Of a stretch of 64,000 bases of DNA, positions 1 through 12,882 are shown in pieces. The notes below the pieces were generated by a model, which saw nothing but the letters and a program-made list of their open reading frames with translations, made no database searches and was not told the origin of the DNA. The translations under genes were made by a program, and so were the position numbers. Source of the DNA: Xylocopa sonorina (taxonomy: Eukaryota > Arthropoda > Insecta > Hymenoptera > Apidae); assembly GCF_050948175.1 (NCBI RefSeq), contig NW_027490256.1, positions 558,001 to 622,000 on the forward strand, given 5' to 3'. The first letter of the stretch is position 1, and every line of letters starts with the position of its first letter.

Positions 1-3000
1 AATATGATTTGCGAAGTGTCATGTATTCCTCGTCTACACTTCAAATTAATGTAAATGCGACACTTCCCTGCAAGGAAATGGCGTTTGCAGATGTCAACGT
101 ATCGTAGCAATAGAGTTCTTATGATTCTTAACACGCGATATCGGATCAATTTCTATGTTTCATGGTAAGGTATAATATGATTTGCGAAGTGTCATGTATT
201 CCTCGTCCACGCTTCAAATGAATGTAAATGCGACACTTCCTAGCAAGGAAATAGCGTTTGCAGATGTCTACGTATCTTAGCAATAGAGTTCTTATGATTC
301 TTAAAACGCGATATCGGATCTTATTTCTATGTTTCATGGTAAGATATAATATGATTTGCGAAGTGTTATGTATTCCTCGTCTACACATCAACTAAATGTA
401 AATGCGCACTTCCTTGCAAGGAAATAGCGTTTGCAGATGTCTACGTATCGAAGCAATAGAGTTCAAATGCTTCTTAAAACGAGATATTGCATCTCATATC
501 TATGTTTCATGACACGATATAATATTCATTGCGAAGTGTTATGCATTCCTCGTCTACACTTCAAATGAATGTAAATGCGACACTTTTTTGCAAGGAAATA
601 GCGTTTGCAGATGTCTACGTATCGTAGCAATGGGTTTCTGCTGCTTCTTAAAACGCGATATCGCATCTCACCTCTATGATTCATGGTGAGCTATAATATG
701 ATTTGCGAAGTGTCATGTATTCCTCGTCTACACTTCAAATTAATGTAAATGCGACACTTCCCTGCAAGGAAATAGCGTTTGCAGATGTCTACGTATCGTA
801 GCAATAGAGTTCTTATGATTCTTAAAACGCGATATCGGATCAATTTCTATGTTTCATGGTAAGGTATAATATGATTTGCGAAGTGTCATGTATTCCTCGT
901 CCACGCTTCAAATGAATGTAAATGCGACACTTCCTTGCAAGGAAATAGCGTTTGCAGATGTCTACGTATCGTAGCAATAGAGTTCTTATGATTCTTAACA
1001 CGCGATATCGGATCAATTTCTATGTTTCATGGTAAGGTATAATATGATTTGCGAAGTGTCATGTATTCCTCGTCCACGCTTCAAATGAATGTAAATGCGA
1101 CACTTCCTAGCAAGGAAATAGCGTTTGCAGATGTCTACGTATCGTAGCAATAGAGTTCTTATGATTCTTAAAACGCGATATCGGATCTTATTTCTATGTT
1201 TCATGGTAAGATATAATATGATTTGCGAAGTGTTATGTATTCCTCGTCTACACATCAACTAAATGTAAATGCGCACTTCCTTGCAAGGAAATAGCGTTTG
1301 CAGATGTCTACGTATCGAAGCAATAGAGTTCAAATGCTTCTTAAAACGAGATATTGCATCTCATATCTATGTTTCATGACACGATATAATATTCATTGCG
1401 AAGTGTTATGCATTCCTCGTCTACACTTCAAATGAATGTAAATGCGACACTTTTTTGCAAGGAAATAGCGTTTGCAGATGTCTACGTATCGTAGCAATGG
1501 GTTTCTGCTGCTTCTTAAAACGCGATATCGCATCTCACCTCTATGATTCATGGTGAGCTATAATATGATTTGCGAAGTGTCATGTATTCCTCGTCTACAC
1601 TTCAAATTAATGTAAATGCGACACTTCCCTGCAAGGAAATAGCGTTTGCAGATGTCTACGTACCGTAGCAATGGATTTCTGCTGCTTCTTAAAACGCGAT
1701 TTCGCATCTCATTTCTATGTTTCATGGTAAGGTATAATATGATTTGCGAAGTGTTATGTATTCCTCGTCTACACTTCAAATGAATGTAAATGCGACACTT
1801 TCTTGCAAGGAAATAGCGTTTGCAGATGTCTACGTATCGTAGCAATGGATTTCTGCTGCTTCTTAAAACGCGATATCGCATCTCACCTCTATGATTCATG
1901 GTGAGCTATAATATGATTTGCGAAGTGTCATGTATTCCTCGTCTACACTTCAAATTAATGTAAATGCGACACTTCCCTGCAAGGAAATGGCGTTTGCAGA
2001 TGTCAACGTATCGTAGCAATAGAGTTCTTATGATTCTTAACACGCGATATCGGATCAATTTCTATGTTTCATGGTAAGGTATAATATGATTTGCGAAGTG
2101 TCATGTATTCCTCGTCCACGCTTCAAATGAATGTAAATGCGACACTTCCTAGCAAGGAAATAGCGTTTGCAGATGTCTACGTATCGTAGCAATAGAGTTC
2201 TTATGATTCTTAAAACGCGATATCGGATCTTATTTCTATGTTTCATGGTAAGATATAATATGATTTGCGAAGTGTTATGTATTCCTCGTCTACACATCAA
2301 CTAAATGTAAATGCGCACTTCCTTGCAAGGAAATAGCGTTTGCAGATGTCTACGTATCGAAGCAATAGAGTTCAAATGCTTCTTAAAACGAGATATTGCA
2401 TCTCATATCTATGTTTCATGACACGATATAATATTCATTGCGAAGTGTTATGCATTCCTCGTCTACACTTCAAATGAATGTAAATGCGACACTTTTTTGC
2501 AAGGAAATAGCGTTTGCAGATGTCTACGTATCGTAGCAATGGGTTTCTGCTGCTTCTTAAAACGCGATATCGCATCTCACCTCTATGATTCATGGTGAGC
2601 TATAATATGATTTGCGAAGTGTCATGTATTCCTCGTCTACACTTCAAATTAATGTAAATGCGACACTTCCCTGCAAGGAAATAGCGTTTGCAGATGTCTA
2701 CGTATCGTAGCAATAGAGTTCTTATGATTCTTAAAACGCGATATCGGATCAATTTCTATGTTTCATGGTAAGGTATAATATGATTTGCGAAGTGTCATGT
2801 ATTCCTCGTCCACGCTTCAAATGAATGTAAATGCGACACTTCCTTGCAAGGAAATAGCGTTTGCAGATGTCTACGTATCGTAGCAATAGAGTTCTTATGA
2901 TTCTTAACACGCGATATCGGATCAATTTCTATGTTTCATGGTAAGGTATAATATGATTTGCGAAGTGTCATGTATTCCTCGTCCACGCTTCAAATGAATG

Positions 3001-3860
3001 TAAATGCGACACTTCCTAGCAAGGAAATAGCGTTTGCAGATGTCTACGTATCGTAGCAATAGAGTTCTTATGATTCTTAAAACGCGATATCGGATCTTAT
3101 TTCTATGTTTCATGGTAAGATATAATATGATTTGCGAAGTGTTATGTATTCCTCGTCTACACATCAACTAAATGTAAATGCGCACTTCCTTGCAAGGAAA
3201 TAGCGTTTGCAGATGTCTACGTATCGAAGCAATAGAGTTCAAATGCTTCTTAAAACGAGATATTGCATCTCATATCTATGTTTCATGACACGATATAATA
3301 TTCATTGCGAAGTGTTATGCATTCCTCGTCTACACTTCAAATGAATGTAAATGCGACACTTTTTTGCAAGGAAATAGCGTTTGCAGATGTCTACGTATCG
3401 TAGCAATGGGTTTCTGCTGCTTCTTAAAACGCGATATCGCATCTCACCTCTATGATTCATGGTGAGCTATAATATGATTTGCGAAGTGTCATGTATTCCT
3501 CGTCTACACTTCAAATTAATGTAAATGCGACACTTCCCTGCAAGGAAATAGCGTTTGCAGATGTCTACGTATCGTAGCAATAGAGTTCTTATGATTCTTA
3601 AAACGCGATATCGGATCAATTTCTATGTTTCATGGTAAGGTATAATATGATTTGCGAAGTGTCATGTATTCCTCGTCCACGCTTCAAATGAATGTAAATG
3701 CGACACTTCCTTGCAAGGAAATAGCGTTTGCAGATGTCTACGTATCGTAGCAATAGAGTTCTTATGATTCTTAAAACGCGATATCGGATCTTATTTCTAT
3801 GTTTCATGGTAAGATATAATATGATTTGCGAAGTGTTATGTATTCCTCGTCTACACATCA
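1..3860 (+). repeat. 867-bp five-monomer HOR within a 1909-bp eleven-monomer unit
   Basis: Landmark spacing is 173, 174, 173, 174, 173 (total 867 bp). Corresponding monomers recur at 174 and 1041, and at 2083 and 2950. The sequence from 1910 onward repeats that from 1, giving an 11-monomer unit of 1909 bp (two 5-mers plus one monomer). The last 5-mer, near 3644, is shortened to a hybrid of two neighbouring monomers. Private markers are gcgatatcggatc, tccacgcttc, caaattaatg and catcaactaaatg. Copies are nearly identical; the one difference I noted in the first unit is t at 277 versus g at 2186. Confidence 0.9.
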
Positions 3861-5830
3861 ACTAAATGTAAATGCGCACTTCCTTGTAAGGAAATAGCGT
3901 TTGCAGATGTCTACGTGTCGAAGCAATAGAGTTCAAATGCTTCTTAAAACGCGATATCGCATCTCATTTCTATGTTTCATGGTAAGGTATAATTTGATTT
4001 GCGAAGTGTTATGTATTCCTCGTCTACACTTCAAATGAATGTAAATGCAACACTTCCTTCCAAGGAAATAGCGTTTGCAGATGTCTACGTATCGTAGCAA
4101 TAGAGTTCTAATGCTTCTTAAAACGCGATATCGCATCTCATTTCTATGTTTCATGGTAAGATATAATATGATTTGCAAAGTGTTATGTATTCCTCGTCTA
4201 CACATCAAATGAATGTAAATGCGACACTTCCTTGCAAGGAATTAGCGTTTGCAGATGTCTACGTATCGTAGCAATAGAGTTCTTATGATTCTTAAAACGC
4301 GATATCGCATCTCATTTCTATGTTTCATGGTAAGGTATAATATGATTTGCGAAGTGTTATGTATCCGTCGTCTACACTTCAAATGAATGTAAATGCGACA
4401 CTTTCTTGCAAGGAAATAGCGTTTGCAGATGTCTACGTATCGTAGCAATTGATTTCTGCTGCTTCTTAAAACGTGATATCGCATCTCATTTCTATGTTTC
4501 ATGGTAAGGTATAATATGATTTGCGAAGTGTTATGTATTCCTCGTCTACACTTCAAATGAATGTAAATGCGACACTTCCTTCCAAGGAAATAGCATTTGC
4601 AGATGTCTACGTATCGTAGCAATAGATTTCTTATGATACTTAAAACGCGATATCGCATCTCATTTCTATGTTTCATGGTAAGATATAATATGATTTTCGG
4701 AGTGTTATGTATTCCTCGTCTACATTTCAAATGAATGTAAATGCGACTCTTTCTTGCAAGGAAATAGCGTTTGCAGATGTCTACGTATCGTAGCAATGGA
4801 TTTCTGCTGCTTCTTAAAACGCGATATCGCATCTCATTTCTATGTTTCATGGTAAGATATAATATGATTTGCGAAGTGTTATGTATTCCTCGTCTACACT
4901 TCAAATGAATGTAAATGCGACACTTCCTTGCTAGGAAATAGCGTTTGCAGATGTCTAGGTATCGTAGAAATAGATTTCAAATGCGTCTTAAAACGAGATA
5001 TTGCATCTCATATCTATGTTTCATGATAAGATATAATATTCGTTGCGAAGTTTTATATATTCCTCGTCTACACTTCAAATGTAAATGCGACACTTCCTTC
5101 CAAGGAAATAGCGTTTGCAGATATCTACGTATCGTAGCAATAGATTTCTCATGCTTCTTAAAACACGATATCGCATCTCATTTCTATGTTTCATGGTAAG
5201 ATATAATATTCATTGCGAAGTGTTATGCATTCCTCGTCTACACTTCAAATGAATGTAAATGCGACACTCCCTTGCAAGGAAATAGCGTTTGCAGATGTCT
5301 ACGTATCGTAGCAATAGAGTTCAAATGCTTCTTAAAACGAGATATTGCATCTCATATCTATGTTTCATGATAAGATATAATATTCATTGCGAAGTGTTAT
5401 ATATTCCTCGTCTACACTTCAAATGTAAATGCGACACTTCCTTCCAAGGAAATAGCGTTTGCAGATATCTACGTATCGTAGCAATAGAGTTCTAATGCTT
5501 CTTAAAACGCGATATCGCATCTCATTTCTATGTTTCATGGTAAGATATAATATGATTTGCGAAGTGTTATGTATTCCTCGTCTACACTTCAAATGAATGT
5601 AAATGCGACACTTCCTTGCTAGGAAATAGCGTCTGCAGATGTCTAGGTATCGTAGCAATAGAGTTCTAATGCTTCTTAAATCGCGATATCGCATCTCATT
5701 TCTATGTTTCATGGTAAGATATAATATGATTTGCGAAGTGTTATGTATTCCTCGTCTACACTTCAAATGAATGTAAATGCGACACTTCCTTGCTAGGAAA
5801 TAGCGTTTGCAGATGTCTAGGTATCGTAGC
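3861..5830 (+). repeat. Divergent, weakly ordered monomer patch
   Basis: These monomers lack a clear HOR and mix class I units with units resembling class II near 4980-5420. A two-monomer segment repeats at an offset of 344 bp: both copies (near 5071 and 5415) carry a 4-bp deletion, cttcaaatgtaaatg for cttcaaatgaatgtaaatg. The deletion shifts frame and opens plus-strand frames at 4945-5199 and 5289-5495, which I regard as chance. Similar block order reappears inside the 5.8-9.5 kb HOR, so this patch may preserve an older arrangement. Confidence 0.75.
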
Positions 5831-8800
5831 AATAGAGTTCTTATGATTCTTAAAACGCCTTATCGCATCTCATTTCTATGTTTCATGGTAAGATATAATA
5901 TGATTTGCGAAGTGTTATGTATTCCTCGTCTACACTTCAAATGAATGTAAATGCGACACTTTCTTGCAAGGAAATAGCGTTTGCTGATGTCTACGTATCG
6001 TAGCAATGGATTTCTGATGCTTCTTAAAACGCGATATCGCAACTCACTTCTATGATTCATGGTAAGATATAATATGATTTGCGAAGTGTCATGTATTCCT
6101 CGTCCACGCTTCAAATGAATGTAAATGCGACACTTCCTTGCAAGGAAATAGCGTTTGCAGATGTCTACGTATCGTAGCAATAGAGTTCTAATGCTTCTTA
6201 AAACGCGATATCGCAACTCATTTCTATGTTTCATGGTAAGATGTAATATGATTTGCGGAGTGTTATGTATTCCTCGTCTACACTTCAAATGAATGTAAAT
6301 GCGACACTTCCTTGCAAGGAAATAGCGTTTGCGGATGTCTGCGTATCGTAGCAATAGAGATCTTATGATTCTTAAATCGCGATATTGCATCTCATTTCTA
6401 TGTTTCATGGTACGATTCAAATGAATGTAAATGCGACACTTCCTTGCAAGGAAATAGCGTCTGCAGATGTCTAGGTATCGTAGCAATAGAGTTCTAATGC
6501 TTCTTAAAACGCGATATCGCATCTCATTTCTATGATTCATGGTAAGATATAATATGATTTGCGAAGTGTCATGTATTCCTCGTCTACACTTCAAATGAAT
6601 GGAAATGCGACACTTTCTTGCAAGGAAATAGCGTTTGTAGATGTCTACGTATCGTTGCAATTGATTTCTGCTGCTTCTTAAAACGCGATATCGCATCTCA
6701 TTTCTATGTTTCATGGTAAGATGTAATATGATTTGCGAAGTGTTATGTATTCCTCGTCTACACTTCAAATGAATGTAACTGCGACACTTCCTTGCTAGGA
6801 AATAGCGTCTGCAGATGTCTACGTCGCGAAGCAATAGAGTTCAAATGCTTCTTAAAACGAGATTTTGCATCTCATATCTATGTTTCATGATAAGATATAA
6901 TATTCATTGCGAAGTGTTATGCATTCCTCGTCTACGATTCAAATGAATGTAAATGCAACACTTCCTTCCAAGGAAATAGCGTTTGCAGATGTCTACGTAT
7001 CGTAGCAATAGAGTTCTAATGCTTCTTAAAACGCGATATCGCATCTCATTTCTATGTTTCATGGTAAGATATAATATGATTTGCAAAGTGTTATGTATTC
7101 CTCGTCTACACATCAAATGAATGTAAATGCGACACTTCCTTGCAAGGAAATAGCGTTTGCAGATGTCTACGTATCGTAGCAATAGAGTTCTTATGATTCT
7201 TAAAACGCGATATCGCATCTCATTTCTATGTTTCATGGTAAGGTATAATATGATTTGCGAAGTGTTATGTATCCGTCGTCTACACTTCAAATGAATGTAA
7301 ATGCGACACTTTCTTGCAAGGAAATAGCGTTTGCAGATGTCTACGTATCGTAGCAATTGATTTCTGCTGCTTCTTAAAACGTGATATCGCATCTCATTTC
7401 TATGTTTCATGGTAAGATGTAATATGATTTGCGAAGTGTTATGTATTCCTCGTCTACGCTTCAAATGAATGTAACTGCGACACTTCCTTTCTAGGAAATA
7501 GCGTTTGCAGATGTCTACGTATCGTAGCAATAGAGTTCTAATGCTTCTTAAAACGCGATATCGCAACTCATTTCTATGTTTCATGGTAAGATGTAATATG
7601 ATTTGCGGAGTGTTATGTATTCCTCGTCTACACTTCAAATGAATGTAAATGCGACACTTCCTTGCAAGGAAATAGCGTTTGCAGATGTCTGCGTATCGTA
7701 GCAATAGAGATCTTATGATTCTTAAATCGCGATATTGCATCTCATTTCTATGTTTCATGGTACGATTCAAATGAATGTAAATGCGACACTTCCTTGCAAG
7801 GAAATAGCGTCTGCAGATGTCTAGGTATCGTAGCAATAGAGTTCTAATGCTTCTTAAAACGCGATATCGCATCTCATTTCTATGATTCATGGTAAGATAT
7901 AATATGATTTGCGAAGTGTCATGTATTCCTCGTCTACACTTCAAATGAATGGAAATGCGACACTTTCTTGCAAGGAAATAGCGTTTGTAGATGTCTACGT
8001 ATCGTTGCAATTGATTTCTGCTGCTTCTTAAAACGCGATATCGCATCTCATTTCTATGTTTCATGGTAAGATGTAATATGATTTGCGAAGTGTTATGTAT
8101 TCCTCGTCTACACTTCAAATGAATGTAACTGCGACACTTCCTTGCTAGGAAATAGCGTCTGCAGATGTCTACGTCGCGAAGCAATAGAGTTCAAATGCTT
8201 CTTAAAACGAGATTTTGCATCTCATATCTATGTTTCATGATAAGATATAATATTCATTGCGAAGTGTTATGCATTCCTCGTCTACGATTCAAATGAATGT
8301 AAATGCAACACTTCCTTCCAAGGAAATAGCGTTTGCAGATGTCTACGTATCGTAGCAATAGAGTTCTAATGCTTCTTAAAACGCGATATCGCATCTCATT
8401 TCTATGTTTCATGGTAAGATATAATATGATTTGCAAAGTGTTATGTATTCCTCGTCTACACATCAAATGAATGTAAATGCGACACTTCCTTGCAAGGAAA
8501 TAGCGTTTGCAGATGTCTACGTATCGTAGCAATAGAGTTCTTATGATTCTTAAAACGCGATATCGCATCTCATTTCTATGTTTCATGGTAAGGTATAATA
8601 TGATTTGCGAAGTGTTATGTATCCGTCGTCTACACTTCAAATGAATGTAAATGCGACACTTTCTTGCAAGGAAATAGCGTTTGCAGATGTCTACGTATCG
8701 TAGCAATTGATTTCTGCTGCTTCTTAAAACGTGATATCGCATCTCATTTCTATGTTTCATGGTAAGATGTAATATGATTTGCGAAGTGTTATGTATTCCT

Positions 8801-9534
8801 CGTCTACGCTTCAAATGAATGTAACTGCGACACTTCCTTTCTAGGAAATAGCGTTTGCAGATGTCTACGTATCGTAGCAATAGAGTTCTAATGCTTCTTA
8901 AAACGCGATATCGCAACTCATTTCTATGTTTCATGGTAAGATGTAATATGATTTGCGGAGTGTTATGTATTCCTCGTCTACACTTCAAATGAATGTAAAT
9001 GCGACACTTCCTTGCAAGGAAATAGCGTTTGCAGATGTCTGCGTATCGTAGCAATAGAGTTCTTATGATTCTTAAATCGCGATATTGCATCTCATTTCTA
9101 TGTTTCATGGTACGATTCAAATGAATGTAAATGCGACACTTCCTTGCAAGGAAATAGCGTCTGCAGATGTCTAGGTATCGTAGCAATAGAGTTCTAATGC
9201 TTCTTAAAACGCGATATCGCATCTCATTTCTATATTTCATGGTAAGATATAATATGATTTGCAAAGTGTTATGTATTCCTCGTCTACACTTCAAATGAAT
9301 GTAAATGCGACACTTCCTTGCAAGAAAATAGCGTTTGCAGATGTCTACGTATCGTAGCAATGGATTTCTGATGCTTCTTAAAACGCGATATCGCATCTCA
9401 TTTCTATGATTCATGGTAAGATATAATATGATTTGCGAAGTGTCATGTATTCCTCGTCTACACTTCAAATGAATGGAAATGCGACACTTTCTTGCAAGGA
9501 AATAGCGTTTGTAGATGTCTACGTATCGAAGCAA
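5831..9534 (+). repeat. 1350-bp HOR (seven full monomers plus one 132-bp monomer)
   Basis: Identical landmarks recur at a spacing of exactly 1350 bp: atttgcggag at 6251, 7601 and 8951; the truncated-monomer junction at 6411, 7761 and 9111; tattcattgc at 6901 and 8251. The arithmetic fits 7 x 174 + 132. The first copy is partial (about 6150-6903), the second complete (6904-8253). The third is 8254-9204, then one extra monomer, then 9379-9534 matching at offset 1524. Copies 1 and 2 differ by very few bases over 6181-6903, for example g at 6333 versus a at 7683. Confidence 0.88.
6285..6416 (+). repeat. Truncated 132-bp monomer (also with junctions at 7761, 9111, 13608, 14088, 16837, 21500)
   Basis: At the junction catggta|cgattcaaatg, 42 bp of the normal monomer are missing (agatat through cgtcta). 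The same junction is seen seven times: about 6411, 7761, 9111, 13608, 14088, 16837 and 21500. It is not seen before 6.4 kb or after 21.5 kb. The left side is class I (catggta) and the right side is class II (cgattc), and the two parental sequences share ta at the breakpoint. The deletion is a multiple of three, so the minus-strand open frame continues through it. The exact start given for this unit depends on phase. Confidence 0.85.
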
Positions 9535-9731
9535 TAGAGTTCAAATGCTTCTTAAAACAAGATATCGCATCTCATTTCTATGTTTCATGATAAGATGTAA
9601 TATTCATTGCGAAGTGTTATGTATTCCTCGCCTACACTTCAAATGAATGTAAATGCGACACTTCCTTGCTAGGAAATAGCGTTTGCAGATGTCTACGTAT
9701 CGAAGCAATAGAGTTCAAATGCTTCTTAAAA

Positions 9732-9750
9732 AAGAGATATTGCATCTCTT
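9732..9750. other. Class IV extended dyad AAGAGAT-attgc-ATCTCTT
   Basis: Here the class II dyad is lengthened to perfect 7-bp arms because both sides changed: aaagagat replaces cgagat, and atctctt replaces atctcat. The same form recurs near 10610, 11486, 15593, 19024, 23006, 35008, 37620, 39358 and 42489. An intermediate with only the right arm changed is seen near 12183 and 26311, so the two changes are separable. Confidence 0.7.
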
Positions 9751-9830
9751 ATCTATGTTTCATGGTAAGATATAATATGATTTGCGAAGTGTCATGTATT
9801 CCTCGTCTACACTTCAAATGAATGTAAATG

Positions 9831-9842
9831 CGGAATGTAAAT
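9831..9842 (+). repeat. 6-bp insertion variant cggaatgtaaat (also 10708, 15678, 19123, 23090, 24489)
   Basis: Normal monomers read aaatg-cgacac-ttcc; here aaatg is followed by cggaatgtaaat, which repeats the nearby aatgtaaat. It looks like a short replication-slippage duplication. The six copies mark the same HOR lineage, and their spacings (877, 7412, 5366) independently confirm the larger duplications. Confidence 0.8.
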
Positions 9843-12800
9843 TTCCTCGCTAGGAAATAGCGTCTGCAAATGTCTACCTATCGTAGCAATAGAGTTCTAA
9901 TGCTTCTTAAAACGCGATATCGCATCTCGTTTCTATGTTTCATGGAAAGATATAATATGATTTGCGAAGTGTCATGTATTCCTCGTCTACACTTCAAATG
10001 AATGTAAATGCGACACTTCCTTGCAAGGAAATAGCGTCTGCAGATGTCTAGGTATCGTAGCAATAGAGTTCTTATGATACTTAAAACGCGAAATCGCAAC
10101 TCATTCCCATGTTTCATGGTAAGATATAATATGATTTGCGAAGTGTTATGCATTCCTCGTCTACGATTCAGGTGAATGTAAATGCGACACTTCCTTGCAA
10201 GGAAATAGCGTTTGCAGGTGTCCACGTATCGTAGCAATAGAGTTCTTATGATTCTTAAAACGCGATATCGCATCTCATTTCTATGTTTCATGGTAAGATA
10301 TAATATGATTTGCGAAGTGTTATGTAGTCCTCGTCTACACTTCAAATGAATGTAAATGCGACACTTCGTTGCTAGGAAATAGCGTTTGCAGATGTCTACG
10401 TATCGAAGCAATAGAGTTCAAATGCTTCTTAAAACAAGATATCGCATCTCATTTCTATGTTTCATGATAAGATGTAATATTCATTGCGAAGTGTTATGTA
10501 TTCCTCGCCTACACTTCAAATGAATGTAAATGCGACACTTGCTTGCTAGGAAATAGCGTTTGCAGATGTCTACGTATCGAAGCAATAGAGTTCAAATGCT
10601 TCTTAAAAAAGAGATATTGCATCTCTTATCTATGTTTCATGGTAAGATATAATATGATTTGCGAAGTGTCATGTATTCCTCGTCTACACTTCAAATGAAT
10701 GTAAATGCGGAATGTAAATTTGCTCGCTAGGAAATAGCGTCTGCAAATGTCTACCTATCGTAGCAATAGAGTTCTAATGCTTCTTAAAACGCGATATCGC
10801 ATCTCATTTCTATGTTTCATGGTAAGATATAATATGATTTGCGAAGTGTCATGTATTCCTCGTCTACACTTCAAATGAATGTAAATGCGACACTTCCTTG
10901 CAAGGAAATAGCGTCTGCAGATGTCTAGGTATCGTAGCAATAGATTTCTTATGATTCTTAAAACGCGATATCGCATCTCATTTCTATGTTTCATGATAAG
11001 ATATAATATCAGTTGCGAAGTGTTATGCATTCCTCGTTTACGATTCAAATGAGTGTAAATGCGACACTTCCTTGCAAGGAAATAGCGTTTGCAGATGTCT
11101 ACGTATCGTAGCAATAGAGTTCTTATGATTCTTAAAACGCGATATCGCATCTCATTTCTATGTTCCATGGTAAGATATAATATGATTTGCGAAGTGTTAT
11201 GTAGTCCTCGTCAACACTTCAAATGAATGTAAATGCGACACTTCGTTGCAAGGAAATAGCGTTTGCAGATGTCTACGTATCGAAGCAATAGAGTTCAAAT
11301 GCTTCTTAAAACAAGATATCGCATCTCATTTCTATGTTTCATGAAAAGATGTAATATTCATTGCGAAGTGTTATGTAATCCTCGCCTACACTTCAAATCA
11401 ATGTAAATGCGACACTTCCTTGCTAAGAAATAGCGTTTGCAGATGTCTACGTATCGAAGCAATAGAGTTCAAATGCTTCTTAAAAAAGAGATATTGCATC
11501 TCTTATCTATGTTTCATGGTAAGATATAATATGATTTGCGAAGTGTCATGTATCCCTCGTCTGCACTTCAAATGAATGTAAATGCGATACTTCCTCGCTA
11601 GGAAATAGCGTTTGCAGATGTCTACGTATCGAAGCAATAGAGTTCAAATGCTTCTTAAAACGCGATATCGCATCTCATTTCTATGTTTCATGGTAAGATA
11701 TAATATGATTTGCGAAGTGTCATGTATTCCTCGTCTACACTTCAAATGAATGTAAGTGCGACACTTCCTTGCAAGGAAATAGCGTCTGCAGATGTCTACG
11801 TATCGAAGCAATAGAGTTCGTATGATTCCTAAAACGCGATATCGCATCTCATTTCTATGTTTCATGGTAAGATATAATATGATTTGCGAAGTGTTATGTA
11901 TTCCTCGTCTACACTTCAAATGAATGTAAATGCGACACAACCTTGCTAGGAAATAGCGTCTGCATATGTATAGGTATCGTAGCAACAGTGTTCTAATGGC
12001 TCTTAAAACGCGATATCGCATCTCATTTCTATGTTTCATGGTAAGATATAATATGATTTGCGAAGTGTTATGCAGTCCTCGTCTACACTTCAAATGAATG
12101 TAAATGCGACACTTCGTTGCTAGGAAATAGCGTTTGCAGATGTCTACGTATCGAAGCAATAGAGTTCAAATGCTTCTTAAAACGAGATATTGCATCTCTT
12201 ATCTATGGCTCATGATAAGATATTATATTCTTTGCGAAGTGTTATGCATTGCTCGTCTACGATTCAAATGAATGTAAATGCGACACTACCTTGCAAGGAA
12301 ATAGCGTTTCCAGATGTCTACGTATCGAAGCAATAGAGTTCAAATGCTTCTTAAAACAAGGTATCGCATCTCATTTCTATGTTTCATGGTAAGGTATAAT
12401 ATGATTTGCGAAGTGTTATGTATCCGTCGTCTACACTTCAAATGAATGTAAATGCGACACTTTCTTGCAAGGAAATAGCGTTTGCAGATGTCTACGTATC
12501 GTAGCAATTGATTTCTGCTGCTTCTTAAAACGTGATATCGCATCTCATTTCTATGTTTCATGGTAAGATGTAATATGATTTGCGAAGTGTTATGTATTCC
12601 TCGTCTACGCTTCAAATGAATGTAACTGCGACACTTCCTTTCTAGGAAATAGCGTCTGCAGATGTCTAGGTATCGTAGCAATAGAGTTCTTATGATACTT
12701 AAAACGCGAAATCGCAACTCATTCCCATGTTTCATGGTAAGATATAATATGATTTGCGAAGTGTTATGTATTCCTCGTCTACACTGCAAACGAATGTAAA

Positions 12801-12882
12801 TGCGACACTTCCTTGCAAGGAAATAGCGTTTGCAGATGTCTAGGTATCGTAGCAATAGAGTTCTTATGATTCTTAAAACGCC

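Larger units (their letters stand above)
9535..12300 (+). repeat. 877-bp five-monomer HOR, about three copies
   Basis: The marker aaaacaagat recurs at 9554, 10431 and 11308, exactly 877 bp apart. The unit is five monomers plus 7 bp, most of it a 6-bp insertion (cggaatgtaaat for cgacac) at 9831 and 10708. The third copy lacks that insertion and ends in a different class near 12183. The unit includes a monomer with aagatat, gataagatg and cgcctacac markers, followed by the class IV dyad unit. Fragments of this HOR reappear near 15.4-15.7, 18.8-19.2, 22.8-23.1 and 24.2-24.5 kb. Confidence 0.87.

Noticed and set aside
4945..5495. Plus-strand open frames of 84 and 68 codons
   Set aside because: They arise from class II-like variants and a 4-bp deletion in satellite monomers; there is no start context, family resemblance or conservation to support a gene.
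10330..10380. CENP-B box in the cttcgttgctagg variant
   Set aside because: The TTCG start resembles the box, but the required A and CGGG positions read T and GAAA, so the core motif is not met. The reverse strand ttcgcaaatcatatt also fails.
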